64,000 bases of DNA from Luidia sarsii (GCA_949987565.1 OX465115.1:10341055-10405054), one strand, 5' to 3'; shown: positions 33,031 to 45,699, counted from the first letter of the stretch. Notes: generated by a model not told the origin, from the sequence alone. Made by a program: numbers and translations.

Positions 33031-35644
33031 CAGTAGGCCTACATGCATATGCTCGTAGCAGATGAAGGTATAATTATCAAACACACTCAGACAATTGAAA
33101 TACATTTTGTTTCGTTTGACCAAAGACCTTATAGCGCGCAAAGCGCGCAAGGTGGACTACTCCGAGCAAAAGGTGAAGTACGCGCTGGACGCCATTTTAG
33201 TAAGCAACGGAATCTGTCGTCACAAACAATAAAAAGATACAACTTTGGATGCGTGAAAAGAATGTGATGACTTTCCATGTGATGTGACCTAGAAATGGAG
33301 AGAATGTGTGCAACTTTGCTTACTAAACTGGCGCCCAATGCGTACTTCACCCGGATGCGTGTGATATCGCAAGAGGAGGCTATCTTGCGCACAAGCATGC
33401 TATAAGATCTTTGCTTTTGACCAAGTACTATAAAAGCTGTCACACACGCAAAAAACAGAATCCTTTCGTTCATATGCAGAACTCGCGAACAACACACGGG
33501 ATACCAAAGGCTTTCAATATTGTGTTTAATCGGCGTGGTAACGAGTGACCTTCCTGCCGTACACGAGTACGAGTGTGGACACTACGGTCCCGCCATTAAA
33601 GATTGCAGGACACTAGCCGATTTAATTTGTTGCCACCAAACCACCCTCAAAATGATTAGCGGTCCAAGCCGTATTTGTGCAACGATTTGAGGGAGGACCC
33701 CGACTTCTACTGTCAAATTGGGCCAAATTTAAAGCCAGATTTTTTTCCAAACCTGTCACGAATGTGGATGTTTTTCTTTTGTGTCTGTGTTTCCTTTCAC
33801 AAGTCTGGGGTTTACAGCGCTGTTAGTCCGGTCACCGTCGTTGACGAGGTCCAGTGGTCAGTAAAAAGGTCATATTTTGTCCGTAGCTGGAAAGTTTACA
33901 ATGGTTATTGGTGCACTGTGTCCTTCAGGGAGTGCATGCGGGCAAACGAGCGTTCTTGTTCACACAGGAGCGTAAACATGTTTTTGTCCGGAGAGACGCA
34001 GAACCCCAGAGCTGAAGGCAACTGTGTTTTGATTAAAATACTTGTTTGGCAAACATAATATCAACACTGAGGCTTGGCAGTGAAATGCATGTACGGGTCC
34101 TAAAATTAAAGATAATTTACTGACGACTGTAAGTAGTAATAATATTTGTTTTCTTGTATTGCCAGAAAAAAAAATACATGCATACTAATGGGAAGAAAAT
34201 TATTGCTATATTAGGTTGAATTATTATATAAGATTGAAAATGATTGATCTACTTCTTAATCAAACCGATTCCTCAATTGTTAACGAGCGAGTTAACTTTA
34301 AAAAGAAATGAGTACATTTTGATGTTAACGAGGTGTCATAAAACAATATGAAAATGATTTTTACATATGTGCGCATAATTTATGACAGTTTGAGTTCTAG
34401 ACAATTAAGGTTTGAATAACTCATCATAAGTGCTTATTATACGTGCTTAAAGTGCATCTATGGCCTGTAGTACTATTATTGACATAACTTTGTTTATGGA
34501 TTTTATATGAATGCATTTTAAACCATAGTAATACGCAAAGCCCCTTCTATGCAGATAGGTCCTCAATTGAGCTAACATCGGTACTTGTAATGCAATAACA
34601 ATGTAAGCACGCCTTACATAGAAAGAGAAAAAAATCGGGCTGTCTGTTACTTCTTTACAGTATGATGAAATAACTGGACGGTTGTGCTTGTTTTCTGCTT
34701 TTTCCTACGATGTCTGGTGTTCAAAAATGCATAGGTTTGTTTGTATTTCACGATAACACAAGTTATTGTAAAGAGCCTTAACTGTTATTTTGCCTAAAAC
34801 TACTCGTGCACTTGACTTTTAAAACAGTTCGAATTGGAATCGGAATAACGCAAAATGTCAATGTTGTAGATTAAAAATCAACTTCGCTTCTCAAATGTTT
34901 CGGAAAACCCAAAAGTGTCTCTATCCAATCTTAAACATCATAAAGCTACAGTTGACCAATACCGGTAATTCACAAAAATACCAAGTTACTCAAAACATTC
35001 TTAAACAATACATTAGTGTGTAGTGGATCCGACGTTAATCGTTTTTGATCATTGGATTATGGGTATTTTATTTTGAATGAACTGTTAAACCAAGATTTGT
35101 TTCAAATTAAAATCCTGTTTTACTAGTAATTATTTTGTGCTCTGGGCATAAAATCCCTTGGTCACCGTAGTAATGCTGTCCGTCTTAGCCGTGAGAAAAT
35201 GTGGATGAAGCGTCTTCGGACTATTCAACCACATGGTCTAAACATCCAGGAGGTTAATGACTAACACCATGCAGCTTTCTGATTATCCTTCTTTGTGTTC
35301 ACTTCTTTACATTTCTCTCTTTGATCTTTCCCCCTTTTCTCACTAATCCCTACCCTACTCCTTGCACTTCCCTTTGATGTCACCCTACCAGCTTTACTCT
35401 TTGTCCTTTGTTTCTCATCCGTGGCCTATTCACTCTCTTCCCCTTCCTTCGTGCGCATGTATCTGTTTTGCCCTTGTCACTCTGCCTTGAGAAAGGTCCT
35501 GCTAGGATCGAAACGTCAGGCCCACTAAATTTGAAGATTTGAATTTTGGTAATTTTAGTCAGTAAGCAGTTTGCAACATTTTGGTTTATTACTTTAAGTA
35601 ATTATTTTCAGTGTAATGACAAGCTTAGAAACCATTTCGCAAAA
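32546..35644. repeat. Segmental duplication block, unit C (pairs with 58033-61130)
   Basis: About 3.1 kb is nearly identical to 58033-61130 and has only scattered single-base differences. It contains a transporter 5'-flank fragment (about 33030-33120), a foldback (33150-33360) and diverged relatives of 28680-29150. It also contains a plus-strand Penelope family 1 3' end (35140-35585). The open frame 33675-34058 (and 59154-59582) is kept only because the duplication is recent. It resembles no family I know and is not called. Confidence 0.75.
35140..35585 (+). mobile_element. Penelope-like family 1 3' end, plus strand
   Basis: This is the inverse of the 3' untranslated end seen at 20295-20700: GTCTTAGCCGTGAGAAAATG, ATGACTAACACCATGC, then the terminal GAAAGGTCCTGCTAGGATCG at 35491-35510 followed by AAACGTCAGG. 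The terminal sequence has a 6-bp stem (GGTCCT/AGGATC) before GAAAC and GTC, recalling a hammerhead whose CUGANGA box has decayed to CTTGAGA. No coding sequence remains. The sister copy is at 60620-61067. Confidence 0.65.
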
Positions 35645-36070
35645 CGCTCGTTGACCCTACATTCATCCAGGATAGCTCGAAAGCCAAGATTTCAACACCA
35701 AACAATCAATTGGCATCTGAAGCACGACCAACAAACACAAGGGCATAACGCGCACCAGACCAGGCCCGCATGACCTCAACATAAATGAACAAAGAGTGAT
35801 GGCCCAGCGGTCACCAGTGATTTCCCAATTCACGTCGTGCTTCAGTAGTCAGGCTGGGCGGGAAAGATCCTCCACAATTCAACGGTCACGACCACAACTT
35901 TTGGCGTGAAGGATCCTCCACGCTTCACCACTCCTCCACGCCATACAAAACCCCTGATGATAGTTGGACTCCAGCAGTCTCCTGACGACGAGCAGAGTAC
36001 ACACTGCTCGAAACGTTGAGTCACCGACTCTTTTCAGAGCCACACTGAGTCTTAAAAGAGATGATAAACA
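35645..36070 (+). mobile_element. Penelope-like family 2 3' end (beyond copy C 3' end)
   Basis: This is the counterpart of 16540-16975. The hammerhead-like stem GAGCAG...CTGCTC followed by GAAAC is retained (about 35988-36014). The histone-type hairpin reads GACTCTTTTCAGAGCC (36026-36041), with one A/C mismatch in the stem. A TTAAAAGAGA element follows (about 36053-36062). Confidence 0.6.
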
Positions 36071-36395
36071 TGGTGTCACCGAAAACCAATTAATAATAAT
36101 TGTTTCCATCATGCAAACCTTCAAGTCTTTTCGAGCTTGAATTTGTTTTCATTCAAAAATGCTCAAGTTCATCATGTCACCAGGCCATGGAGCTGGGGTT
36201 TTACGCTCCACACTTTCTTTATGGGTTATTGACCTTTTTCATTCTCGTAAAACCGCGTACATTCGCATTAGTTACTTAAAATCAGACCAGCTACCATAAA
36301 TCCATTTATTGATTAAAACCATTAGTACCTTAATGCCAACATTATCAGACCCACGTTAAACATGTTTTAAATGATTAACATTTGGATTCAGACTT

Positions 36396-39300
36396 CTAAA
36401 TGATTTTCAGGACGAGTCCGATGACCAGGGGAATGAGGGCAGCACAGGGCACACATCCAATGATGATGAAAGCCATGTCATAGCTTCCCGTGGCGTCGTA
36501 TAGCCAACCTGTCAATTGAAACGAAGGCAAGAACGTAAGGAAATCGGTGTTTTGGGGGTAATCCGGTATTAACTCATGTGACGCCCACTGGCGGCGAAAT
36601 TGCTGCGGCTCATTCTTGTGAGTGCTTAGATTTGATTTACTTGATTATTAATTACAGACCTAATTAATATTTAAATATTCCATTAAGTATTGAAAAAAAA
36701 ACAATCAATGTGATATGCATAGCAAATGAAGATATTCCTTTTGACAAAGAATTACAGTAAAGAGAAAATAAACATAAGTAAGCATTGACGGGTCCCATAA
36801 ATTTATTTCAATGAGCATTGACATGACATAATCAGAAAGGAGCAATGAATTGAGCAAATGAGCAAATGAAATCAGTAAATGGTAATCCTCAATGAAATCA
36901 CAATGGGGACAGCTGTCCCCCTCAAATTGGTTTTTAACTTGCCAAACCTAGCCCAAAATTTCACTGGAACTGCAATCTCAGTTCATCCTATAATGGGGCA
37001 TTTGTCAAGACATCAAGGTTAAGTTGCCGACATTGCCTCCCAACTTACCTTGGGGTCAGGGAAAAGGTGCTAGTTAGTGAGCAGTGAATTGAGCAAATGA
37101 GCAGATAAATGAATTAAAATGTGTAACGAACTGAGTTAATGAATTGAGTCGTGTTTAGTCCTAAATGACATGGACGGCTTTTGTGACATGGACACGGAGC
37201 TCGTGTAAATTGTATTGGAAACGATTATGCAGTTTACCTGGCAAAAACCTGGAAGTTATATCATTAATGTATTGCTTTGATAGACTGTTTGACGTGTAAA
37301 TGGAGCTGAGTGATTAAAACCGAAATTATTCATTCTTACCTGGCAAAAATCCGGAAAGTGTCACCACAAACACAAGAGCAAGCTTCAGCCAAGCGTACGC
37401 ATTCGACAATTCCTCGGCACCGAAGACCTCTTTCACCAGAATGTCATTGAGCGTGAACATTGCAGCAATGAATAGACCGCACTGAAAGGTGATGAACACG
37501 TAGCCCAGAACGCTGTTCACCCAGGGATCGACGATGAACGACACGGCTAACATCAGACTGCTCACGATCAACGCAGTGGTAAATCGCACGTAGCCTCTGT
37601 CGATGAAAGGTGACCAGATGAAGGTCCCCAACAAGAAGCCCATAGCTGCTGCTGAGCAAAGTGAGGCAGCCACTTCCGAGGAAAACCCTTTGTCCTCGAG
37701 ATGGGGAACAAAATAAATCAGCCACGAACTGTTTGAAAAGGCGACGGCGAGTCGACTGAATACTATCACCCAGTATTTAGACTCCAGCAACACCGCCATC
37801 CCTGCCCGTTGGCAGAGACCGATGAGAAACGCTTTCATAGAAGACATTGGTTTGGTGTTGGCTTGCTCACTGATATCTCTGTCGGGCACGGAGTCGTACG
37901 CTGCCTTGTCATCTGTGATGAGCATCGCACAGGGGATGGAATGACAACAGATAGCAGTAATGAGCACCATCGCTCCTCTCCAGCCGTAGGTGTCCAGGAA
38001 CAATTGCGTCAAGGGTGCGAAAATGAAGAGGGAGATTCCTCCCCCACTGTGACCTATACCACAGGCCATACTGAAATGTCTGTTGAAGTGCCTTCCTAGC
38101 AAGCCCAGCACGACAATGTCAAAGATGCCAACTGAAAACCCTGCAACATTCAAGAGAATGATGATGAGAAGGGAGAGCTAGAATTGTTCATCATAATGAA
38201 GCTGCTGATCCGTCTTTGCAAAGTTTCCAAAATTAGACTTGTTTCCTAGTGTTTAACTTTTTCATTTGTGTAATTGCTAACGTGTTTCCTCCAGCATTGT
38301 ATGTATCATATTTCACTTACTTGTTTTGTCAAAATTCGTTTCTCCGCAGGTTTTTTTTCTCCGCTTCAGCAAAGCGGAAAAGGTATTGTTCTTGGTCTGA
38401 TTTTTTTCTTCTTCTACCCTGAATCTGTAAGAACTGTTTGGCCGTTGAACACCCTTGGATTAATTTTCATATTTGGCAAATGCATGGAGCCTTTTCTTAA
38501 ATTTTGCACATTAACCGTAATTGTGAACATTAAAGGGGCAAATTTCAAACGCCATTCTTAGCAAAATTATATGTTTGGATGGATCCTCTTTTGCAATATA
38601 TCTAACATGGGAAAAGGTGTATCAACAATGCAATTATGTGAATATGAAGTTATGTCATGAATTTTTATGAAGTCATGGATTTTCAGAATTTCGCATTCCA
38701 TCGAGAATATTTGGCCAACATCGCAATTTTTTATATGTTTTCTGTTTTATATATATTGGGGATAAGGTTTATAATCTCCGAAGCCAAAAGAAAATGGCGT
38801 CATAAACAAGGGGCTTCATAACACATATTACTCATTGGCTGATTACCTTGAATTGGTGGAGTGTTAGTTATTGAGCCATACATGTAAAATCTTAAGTTTA
38901 GCACTGATTTACTATTATTTTCGAATCATCATGGATTTTTGAATATTATTATCATGTCCCTAGACTTTTTGCACAGAATGTGCATGCAAAACTGTTCTAA
39001 GCCAAGCCAACTGTTAAGTCTTGCATAGTTAAGCCTGACCAGGACACACTCTGGACCTTCCACCATTCCCACAGTAATTGACCATATTCCCCTCTCGGCA
39101 GTTTGGCTACCCTGTTTTCCTTTACTGTACAGTATATTTCACACAAACCACGGTGGACAGCACTGGCTGTGTTTTACCCAGGCTATTGAATAATAGGGCT
39201 ATCAGCCATGGCTAACCAGACCAAACGCCTTAGCATTGAGAAGTTTGTGGCTCTCCTGGGAGCAGGTTTTCGCTAAAATTGCACTGGGGTCGCTGGGTGG

Positions 39301-42300
39301 CGAAAACACATTATGGTCTGTTGCAAACAGACATAGGAACTCTAGCTATTGTTGGTTTTAGTGATATACAAAAATGTTGCAAACTGCTTACTGACTAAAA
39401 TTACCAGAATGCAAATCTCAAAATTTAGTGGGCCTGACGTTTCGATCCTAGCAGGACCTTTCTCAAAGGCAGAGTGACAAGGAAAAAACAGATACATGTA
39501 CACGAAGGAAGGGGGAAGAATGTGAATAGGACACGGATGAAAAAAAAGACAAATAGGAAAGCTGTTAGGCTGAGATCAAAGGTAAGGGCAAGGTGTAGGG
39601 TAGATATTAAAAAGAGGAGGGGGAAAGATCAAAGAGAGAAGTGTGAAGGAGTGAACACAAAAGAGGGATTATCAGAAACCTGCATGGTGTTAGTCATTAC
39701 CCTCCTGTATGCTGAGACCATGTGGTTGAATAGTCCAAAGACGCTTCATCCACATTTTCTCACGGCTAAGACGGAGAGCCACTATGGTGACCAAGTGATT
39801 CTATGCCCAGTACACTCATATCTGATATCGAATGATCAGGGAGATTGAAGTGATACCCAACAGTGGTGTCAATTTTACCGGTTTCGATAGTCGACCTATG
39901 GCCATAGATACGTTTTTTGAGGGTGATTTTGGTCTCGCCAACATACTGAACATTAAAACTCTACATGAGATGAGGTATAATGATGTTTGAGGTAGTGCAC
40001 GTGATAGAGCCATATGTCCGTGTGAGTAGTTCCAGAGGAATGTCCATTGAAAGAGTCTATTTCCTTGACATGTGTCTTGCAAACAATGCATTTCGAGGTA
40101 CACTTAAATGTACCAAATTTAGTGGGAGGTGAAGTGTCCAAAGGGGGAACCTCTGCTCGGACAATTAACTCACGCGGGTTACGGGGGCGCCTGAAAGCCA
40201 AAAAAGGCAAATTTGAAATGGTATCAGCCAGACGATCTGAAGTGTGGAGAATATGGTGGTTTTCCTTAGTTATCTTCCTGAGGAGGAAGAGAAGGAGAAA
40301 TTGATCTTGGCAAGTACTAGCCTCATGAGGATGTTATGTCAGAGAAGACTGCTTTCCTTTGGCCAGGGCCGAGGAGCAAGCTTGAATGCCTTCTTCCTGA
40401 GGGATGTTAGTGTATAGAGAGGAAACGTCAATGGTACCAATTATGGCAGTGCATGGTCGGAATTTCATCCTAGACACTTTCCAACTTTCGCAGAAAGTCG
40501 GAGTGTCATGGACGTGTGAGGGAATTTGGGGAGCCAAGGGTCTGAGAAAAGAGTGAATGAAAAGAGATATGTGTTCCGTAGGTGAACTATTGCCAGAGAT
40601 GATGGGTCTGGCTGGGTTGTTGGTCTTGTTAATTTTTGGGAGAAGTTAGAATCTGGCAGTTCTACAATTGATCGGTGATAGAAATCTGTGAGCTTTTTAC
40701 TCAATTGATCACGTGGTCGCATGTCATCCAAAACTTCCTGAATTTTCTCTGAAAATTTGCCAGTGGGGTTACTGTCCACACATTTATAGTGCTGGGGATT
40801 GTTAAGTTGGCGATTGGCTTCATCAATACATTTTTGGCGATCCATGATTACTGCGGCTGACCCTTTATCTGCTGGCTTGATAATGATGTCACCGCTGGAA
40901 CGAGTGTTGAGAGCAAGACCTTTTTCCCTAGGGAGATTTCCGTGAGGCTTACGGGTAAGATGAGAGGAGTTGGAAAGTTGAGAACAGACTGCTTGCACAT
41001 ACGTTTCATGGCTGGAACACGATTCTTGGGGGACCCAGATGCTTTTTACTCGGAAAGGGTTCTTCTTTACTTGAGCCAGAGTCAAAGAAGAACTCAGTCA
41101 GACGAAGTCTGCGGTAATACTCAGTGAGATTTTCACTGAGCATTACTTGGTCAACTTTGGGGGAGTTGGAGTTGGAAAATAACGTATGTTCAGCGTCAGT
41201 TAGAGAAGAAGAGGAAAGGTTGACAACAGTGTTAGTGGGGGTAATGGTGTAGACTGGGGACTGCGTCTGAAGTGGTTGTGTATGCGTTGTTTGGCAAAAG
41301 GCCACTAATCTTCTTGTTTCTCCTGTCGGTGAGAACAGAATTGAGGTTAGAGACACCTTTCTCAATCTCGTCACTGAGATCCTTGTACTGGCTTTCAGAG
41401 TCTGGCTGATTAGCAATGTCCTGGTGGACAGACTGAAGAGTGATTTCACATTGCTCAGAAAAGGGCTTTAATGAGCTGGATGGAAGCACTATATAGAATT
41501 TGATTCCTTTTGTTCTGTAGATTGGGGTGAGAGTTTTCGAATTTTGGGGGTGTTAGATATCTGTAAGCCAGTAGGGATCAGGCGAGAGACTTAGAAAAAG
41601 TTGTAGTTGTCTTGATGGAATGTGTACCAAAGAGACTTCCCTGTGTTGGTTTTGTTAAAATGTTTCTTCCACATTACGCCGTTTTTATGCGGTCCACTTC
41701 ACAAGGGTACTTACCTACTAGAATGGTCGCCGGAATGGCCATGAATATTGCATTGGGTGCTACGGAAACCAGGATCAGACCACAATTCAGGAGCAGGGTG
41801 CAGGCGATTACCGATCTCCGACTTCCGAGTTTTCTTGCGATTGGCCCTGCGAGAATACCTGGAATAGAAGAGAGCATTTTAAATCGAAATTCATCGGGAA
41901 TCGCCAAATTTAATACCCTGATTAATTAGAATATTTTATCTTGTTCGTTATGCCTTCTTGAATGTCCCTCTACGAAGAAAACTCAACACCCTATGACACA
42001 AAATATGAAGTTTGCTTACCTGATTGGCTGTTAAAAACAACCTACACTTAAATATAAGCCACATATGAGCCACTCACTTCTCATAGAGATAGAAAATTCA
42101 TGGAATTCTAGAGCCTCCTGTGGACGAATTTGCGTTCTTATACGTCTCCACGTGTAGTGTACTGTACGTGTGGCAGTTTTCCTGCTGAATATGAAACGAT
42201 TTCCTCAAACTTTGCCATTGACACCAAGTCTAAATATACATATATATATCAGTCACCAGGTCATATGACACGTACATACATGTACCGTACATGTACATGT

Positions 42301-43342
42301 ACGGTTCACGTACACTCCATGTATCTGTACATGTACGTATACATGTAGAATAACAGTAGAATAACATCACGTACTGTGCATGTACCGTGTAACTCACTAT
42401 AATATTGATCATTGGGGGTTTCCTTTTTACTTATATAAAAGGTTCATTTGTATCAAACTAAAAGCTTTTTTATAAATAACAAAGAAAACTTATGCTGTAC
42501 CGTAACGTGACAGCGTCCTTACCATTTGAGCTATTCATCCCTTACATATTATGGTGACCTTCGAAAATTGCCAACTAGTGTTTGCAGGGCTGGGGACCTG
42601 TCAGTAGCATTTAACCAGAAGCTGCCGTATAACCCTTTCATTCAAGTGAAAACAGCCGATTTCTGTATACCTGGTTTGGAGATAGTCGGACTTGAATGCA
42701 GCCTTTTTATTTTCAAATCATACACACTGTGCATACATTTTGTGCTAACCAAAACCATGCACAGAAGTAAATGCTCATCCCCTAAAAATGGGCACTTGTT
42801 CTGCATTTAATGATATAAAGGAACATCTGAAATCCTTAGGGCAAAGGGTGGGTTGGCCCGAAATAGAATTACAAATTGCAGAGTGATTTCTACCTTACTC
42901 TCTCGGATCTTCTGCCTTTCTAAAACCTTCCAGCTATGATCAAAACGTCAGGCCCCCTATTTTTTTGATATTCGCTTTTTGTTCACTTTTTTCAGTAAAC
43001 AGGTGGAAACATGTTTACATATTACTGTTGTCTGTCGGACCTCATTGCGGTGCACAATCCATTCCCCGGTATACCAATTCCCACGTTTATGCTACCCTCT
43101 GCTTGACATGGCTGCATGGAAGCATACCTACCTGATGCAGCCGATGCACTCCCCAATAACGAGGTCACGATGCCGATGATCCACGTGTGTGTAGTGAACT
43201 GGTCTCTCAGCATGGGCAGCAACACTCCCAGACTCTTGTACACACCCTCCCATATCATGGTGGCGAAGAAATACAACATGGTAAGGATGCAGCCACGCAC
43301 ATTGAACTCTCTTCTTTGGGTCTCGCACGCATTCTCGGCCAT
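36396..43342 (-). CDS. Monocarboxylate-transporter-like protein, copy C (4 exons, 422 aa)
   Basis: The exons on the minus strand are 43342-43132, 41858-41715, 38140-37340 and 36508-36396, again 211, 144, 801 and 113 nt with GT-AG borders. The MCT-like plan is as in copies A and B. Differences include LLPMLRDQF in exon 1 and HFNRHFSMACGIGHSGGGIS and AAAMGFLLGTFIW in exon 3. Intron 1 is 1273 bp, without the TIR element of copy B. Intron 2 is 3574 bp and contains a Penelope-like element. The frame is open throughout. The 8.8 kb DNA transposon begins 263 bp upstream of the start codon and separates this gene from its distal 5' flank (52399 onward), which may affect its promoter. Confidence 0.82.
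38340..38960 (+). repeat. Dispersed repeat in copy C intron 2
   Basis: It has the same family and position as 19250-19830, starting at GCTTCAGCAAAGCGG (38364-38378). No coding capacity is seen. Confidence 0.55.
39420..41640 (-). mobile_element. Penelope-like element family 1 in copy C intron 2, internally deleted
   Basis: This is the duplicate of 20295-23115 with about 620 bp missing at 40287. The loss removes the region equivalent to about 21175-21790, which includes the catalytic palm box and thumb. A 206-codon frame (40465-41085) keeps KPADKGSAAVIMDRQK. The copy in B has lost part of that stretch, so the two copies carry different lesions. The GIY-YIG remnant lies at 39816-40210 and the terminal signature at 39438-39455. 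Confidence 0.75.
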
Positions 43343-43604
43343 GGCGACAGCTATGAAGGAGAACTCAATATATCACTAGTACACGCAGGAAGTCCACGAC
43401 TGAAGCTGCGGTCGTTAACGTGCAAGAGTACGACAAGAACGATTGCTACCGTAGACGACGAAAGTGTTAATGTTGATCAGTGCAAGCATATGCTCATAGC
43501 AGGCGAAGGTATTTTTAAATACTCTGCCACACAACAAAAACCCGAATCCCTTTATTCATAATCATGCGATTCTCATGAACAACACACAGACCTTCAAAGG
43601 CTTT
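43343..43604 (-). promoter_or_regulatory. Proximal 5' flank of copy C
   Basis: It matches 28409-28658 upstream of copy B. The homology stops at TTT (43602-43604), the left target-site copy of the DNA transposon, and resumes at 52396. Confidence 0.6.
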
Positions 43605-43630
43605 TAGGCCGCGGGACGATAATGCGAAAT
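43605..43630 (+). repeat. Left terminal inverted repeat of the Academ-like element
   Basis: It pairs with 52370-52395 in inverse orientation. The core GGGACGATA is identical. The left end keeps CpG sites (GCCGCGG) where the right end has TpA or CpA. Confidence 0.7.
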
Positions 43631-43900
43631 CGTTACGTTTGTGGTCTCTCTCGCGAAGCTACGCAATTTTGGGCTTAAAATTCGTTAAAAATCATTCTTA
43701 TTCTTTGGTGAAACTCGCCAAGCGTGAAACTTGCGCAGTTTTATGAAATCATACTTCAAAGAAAATAAAAATCCGAAAAATCGGTCTAATTATAGATGAC
43801 TGACTTTTTGGCATTGCCCAATCACAAGGCGTTTCTCACGATGAGTTCGGCACAGTGTCCAATGAAATGGCTCGTTACTCCGTGAGTCCTTACAGCAAAG

Positions 43901-44239
43901 ATGGCGTCTTCCTCCGACGTGTTGGACGTCAATTTTGTTGATGGTGACGACGAAGATTGCCCGCTTTATTGTTGTATGCACGTGGTGAACACGAAATCGA
44001 ACGTACTGAAATTCAGTACAAAAAGCTGGGCGAAGTTCAGGGAGTGTTGCAACTGATGGCAAGATCTAAAGTGCCTGGAAAGTGAAATCGCAAATTCGCC
44101 TTTCCATGTCGAGCCGACATTCGTTAACCAGCATGGCGGCGGGCTCGGTTACTCCGGATCAACAGCAGCACCAACAGGACACACTTGGCCGCATGGATGT
44201 GGACCTGGACGCTGTTACAGTCTCTAGACGCACAAGAAG
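43901..44239 (+). pseudogene. Academ-like protein, N-terminal exon(s), broken
   Basis: From ATG at 43901 the frame reads MASSSDVLDVNF, then VVNTKSNVLKFSTKSWAKF, and reaches an in-frame TGA at 44054-44056. It then continues in the same frame with WQDLKCLESEIANSPF. The phrase around KFSTKSWAKFRECC is characteristic of the N-termini of this transposon protein family. A second start at 44106 in another frame runs MSSRHSLTSMAAG to a donor at 44239/44240 (AAG then GTATGC). Either the gene has lost frame here or the first ATG is not used. Confidence 0.45.
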
Positions 44240-45227
44240 GTATGCCTCTTTAAATTCTGATCTTTTCTGTCTTTCCTGTACTCCAGTAGCATGTAATTTT
44301 TTATTGCCACTGTCGAGTGTCGTGTTTGACTCACCTTTCAATTCGATTTTAATTTCAGTGTGACAAATAAAGTTAAAAATTAGACTAAAGTCTTAACCCT
44401 AACACTTTGCAAATCAAGCACGGTTGTGCTAATTTGAGGTTTCATTTAGGGTTAGGGTTAAAGAGGATTATCGTGATGCTGACTGGAGTCCGGGCAGGGC
44501 ATGGACTAGTCCGAGTAACTTGCTAGTTCAGTAGTTGCATATTACTATTCCGTATTCGCCCTCTCTAAAATGTTTGAGGGGTTGGGCTGATAATGCAGGG
44601 TCCAAGGTCCTTCTGTAGGGAAATTCTTTAATTCTAAAAATAATTTCACCCTTACCGTGAACAAAATCCTCCGATTCTACCCTGAAAACAGCAGTGAAAC
44701 TATCCCATGATGCGCCCACCATTGGATTTAGTGAGAATTGAATATTTCAATACTGGTCATTTGGTTTACTCACGTTTGAGATGAAAGGAGAAATTTCCCT
44801 TCCTTTCTTTTTCTGTCCAACAAGCCGAAAAAGATGGCCATCTTTGTGCATGTGTATTGAGTCCTGGTGATTGTTTCATGAATGGCTCAAAGCAATGCCT
44901 GAAAATTCAAGTGTGATGTTTCGAATTCCGTATTTTCCCCACCACTTTACAAATAGTACAAATAGTGCAAATCGGAAAAAATTATTGGTGATAAGGAAAC
45001 ACTAATCGAAGAGTAAGATATTTTCTACTGTGTCTTTGTCTTCCTTCATCCTACTGGGCAAAGCGCATCTGGCTGGGTATTCATTCTACACTTTACGTAT
45101 ACCCACCCAACCATGTTACACACATAAATGCATACACCATCATGTGCCTGGCAGAGAGACGTAAAGTGAGGTGACACAAGAAATCATGCATTTCTCCTGA
45201 CCATTTTTTTCTATAAATACTTTGCAG

Positions 45228-45349
45228 ACGACAGAAGGGTAATCCTGGCTATCACATGGAGTGTTATCGGCACTTCTGCAACACCACATAAATCAAACGG
45301 GCAGAGGACAGACACAGGAAAGAAGAGGAGAAACTGATAAAAGAACAAG
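45228..45349 (+). pseudogene. Academ-like protein, small second exon with TAA
   Basis: It is bounded by TTTGCAG and GTAACA. It encodes GNPGYHMECYRHFCNTT, an in-frame TAA at 45289-45291, then IKRAEDRHRKEEEK. The GYHxxCYxxF pattern is one half of a metal-binding finger found near the start of this family. Confidence 0.5.
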
Positions 45350-45699
45350 GTAACAAATTGTCTTTGTTGATGTGAATAATATTGCAGACTGCTAACTGAT
45401 ACTGACCTGAGTGACCTAAATTCAAACTGACTTAAGGGCCTTTGAGAAGGCCCCTCAATTTGTGAAATTTTCCTTTTTCACTAAAAAAAAAAAGCTTACT
45501 TGTGATGTGTTTTACACACAATTCTCAGAATTTCACATTTCAAACTGAACTGATCCTACTGAGTATCCTACGACAAAAAAAATTGGGTACACCAATATCA
45601 GTGAGGCATTGCAATTTTGCTCTTGGATTATTGTACAAATGTTAGGAGACAGAATTAGTTCCTTGTCACTCATTTTCAGTTTGTTTTTATTACAAACAG

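Noticed and set aside
33675..34058. 127-codon open frame (and 142 codons at 59154-59582)
   Set aside because: The two are alike only because of the recent duplication. The composition (Cys/Phe/Val-rich, no domain) and the lack of a counterpart in diverged relatives near 29000 argue against coding.
44388..44462. TTAACCCTAAC and TTAGGGTTAGGGTTAA, telomere-like
   Set aside because: Only about two repeats per side. Too short for an interstitial telomere array; probably chance or a small inverted repeat.
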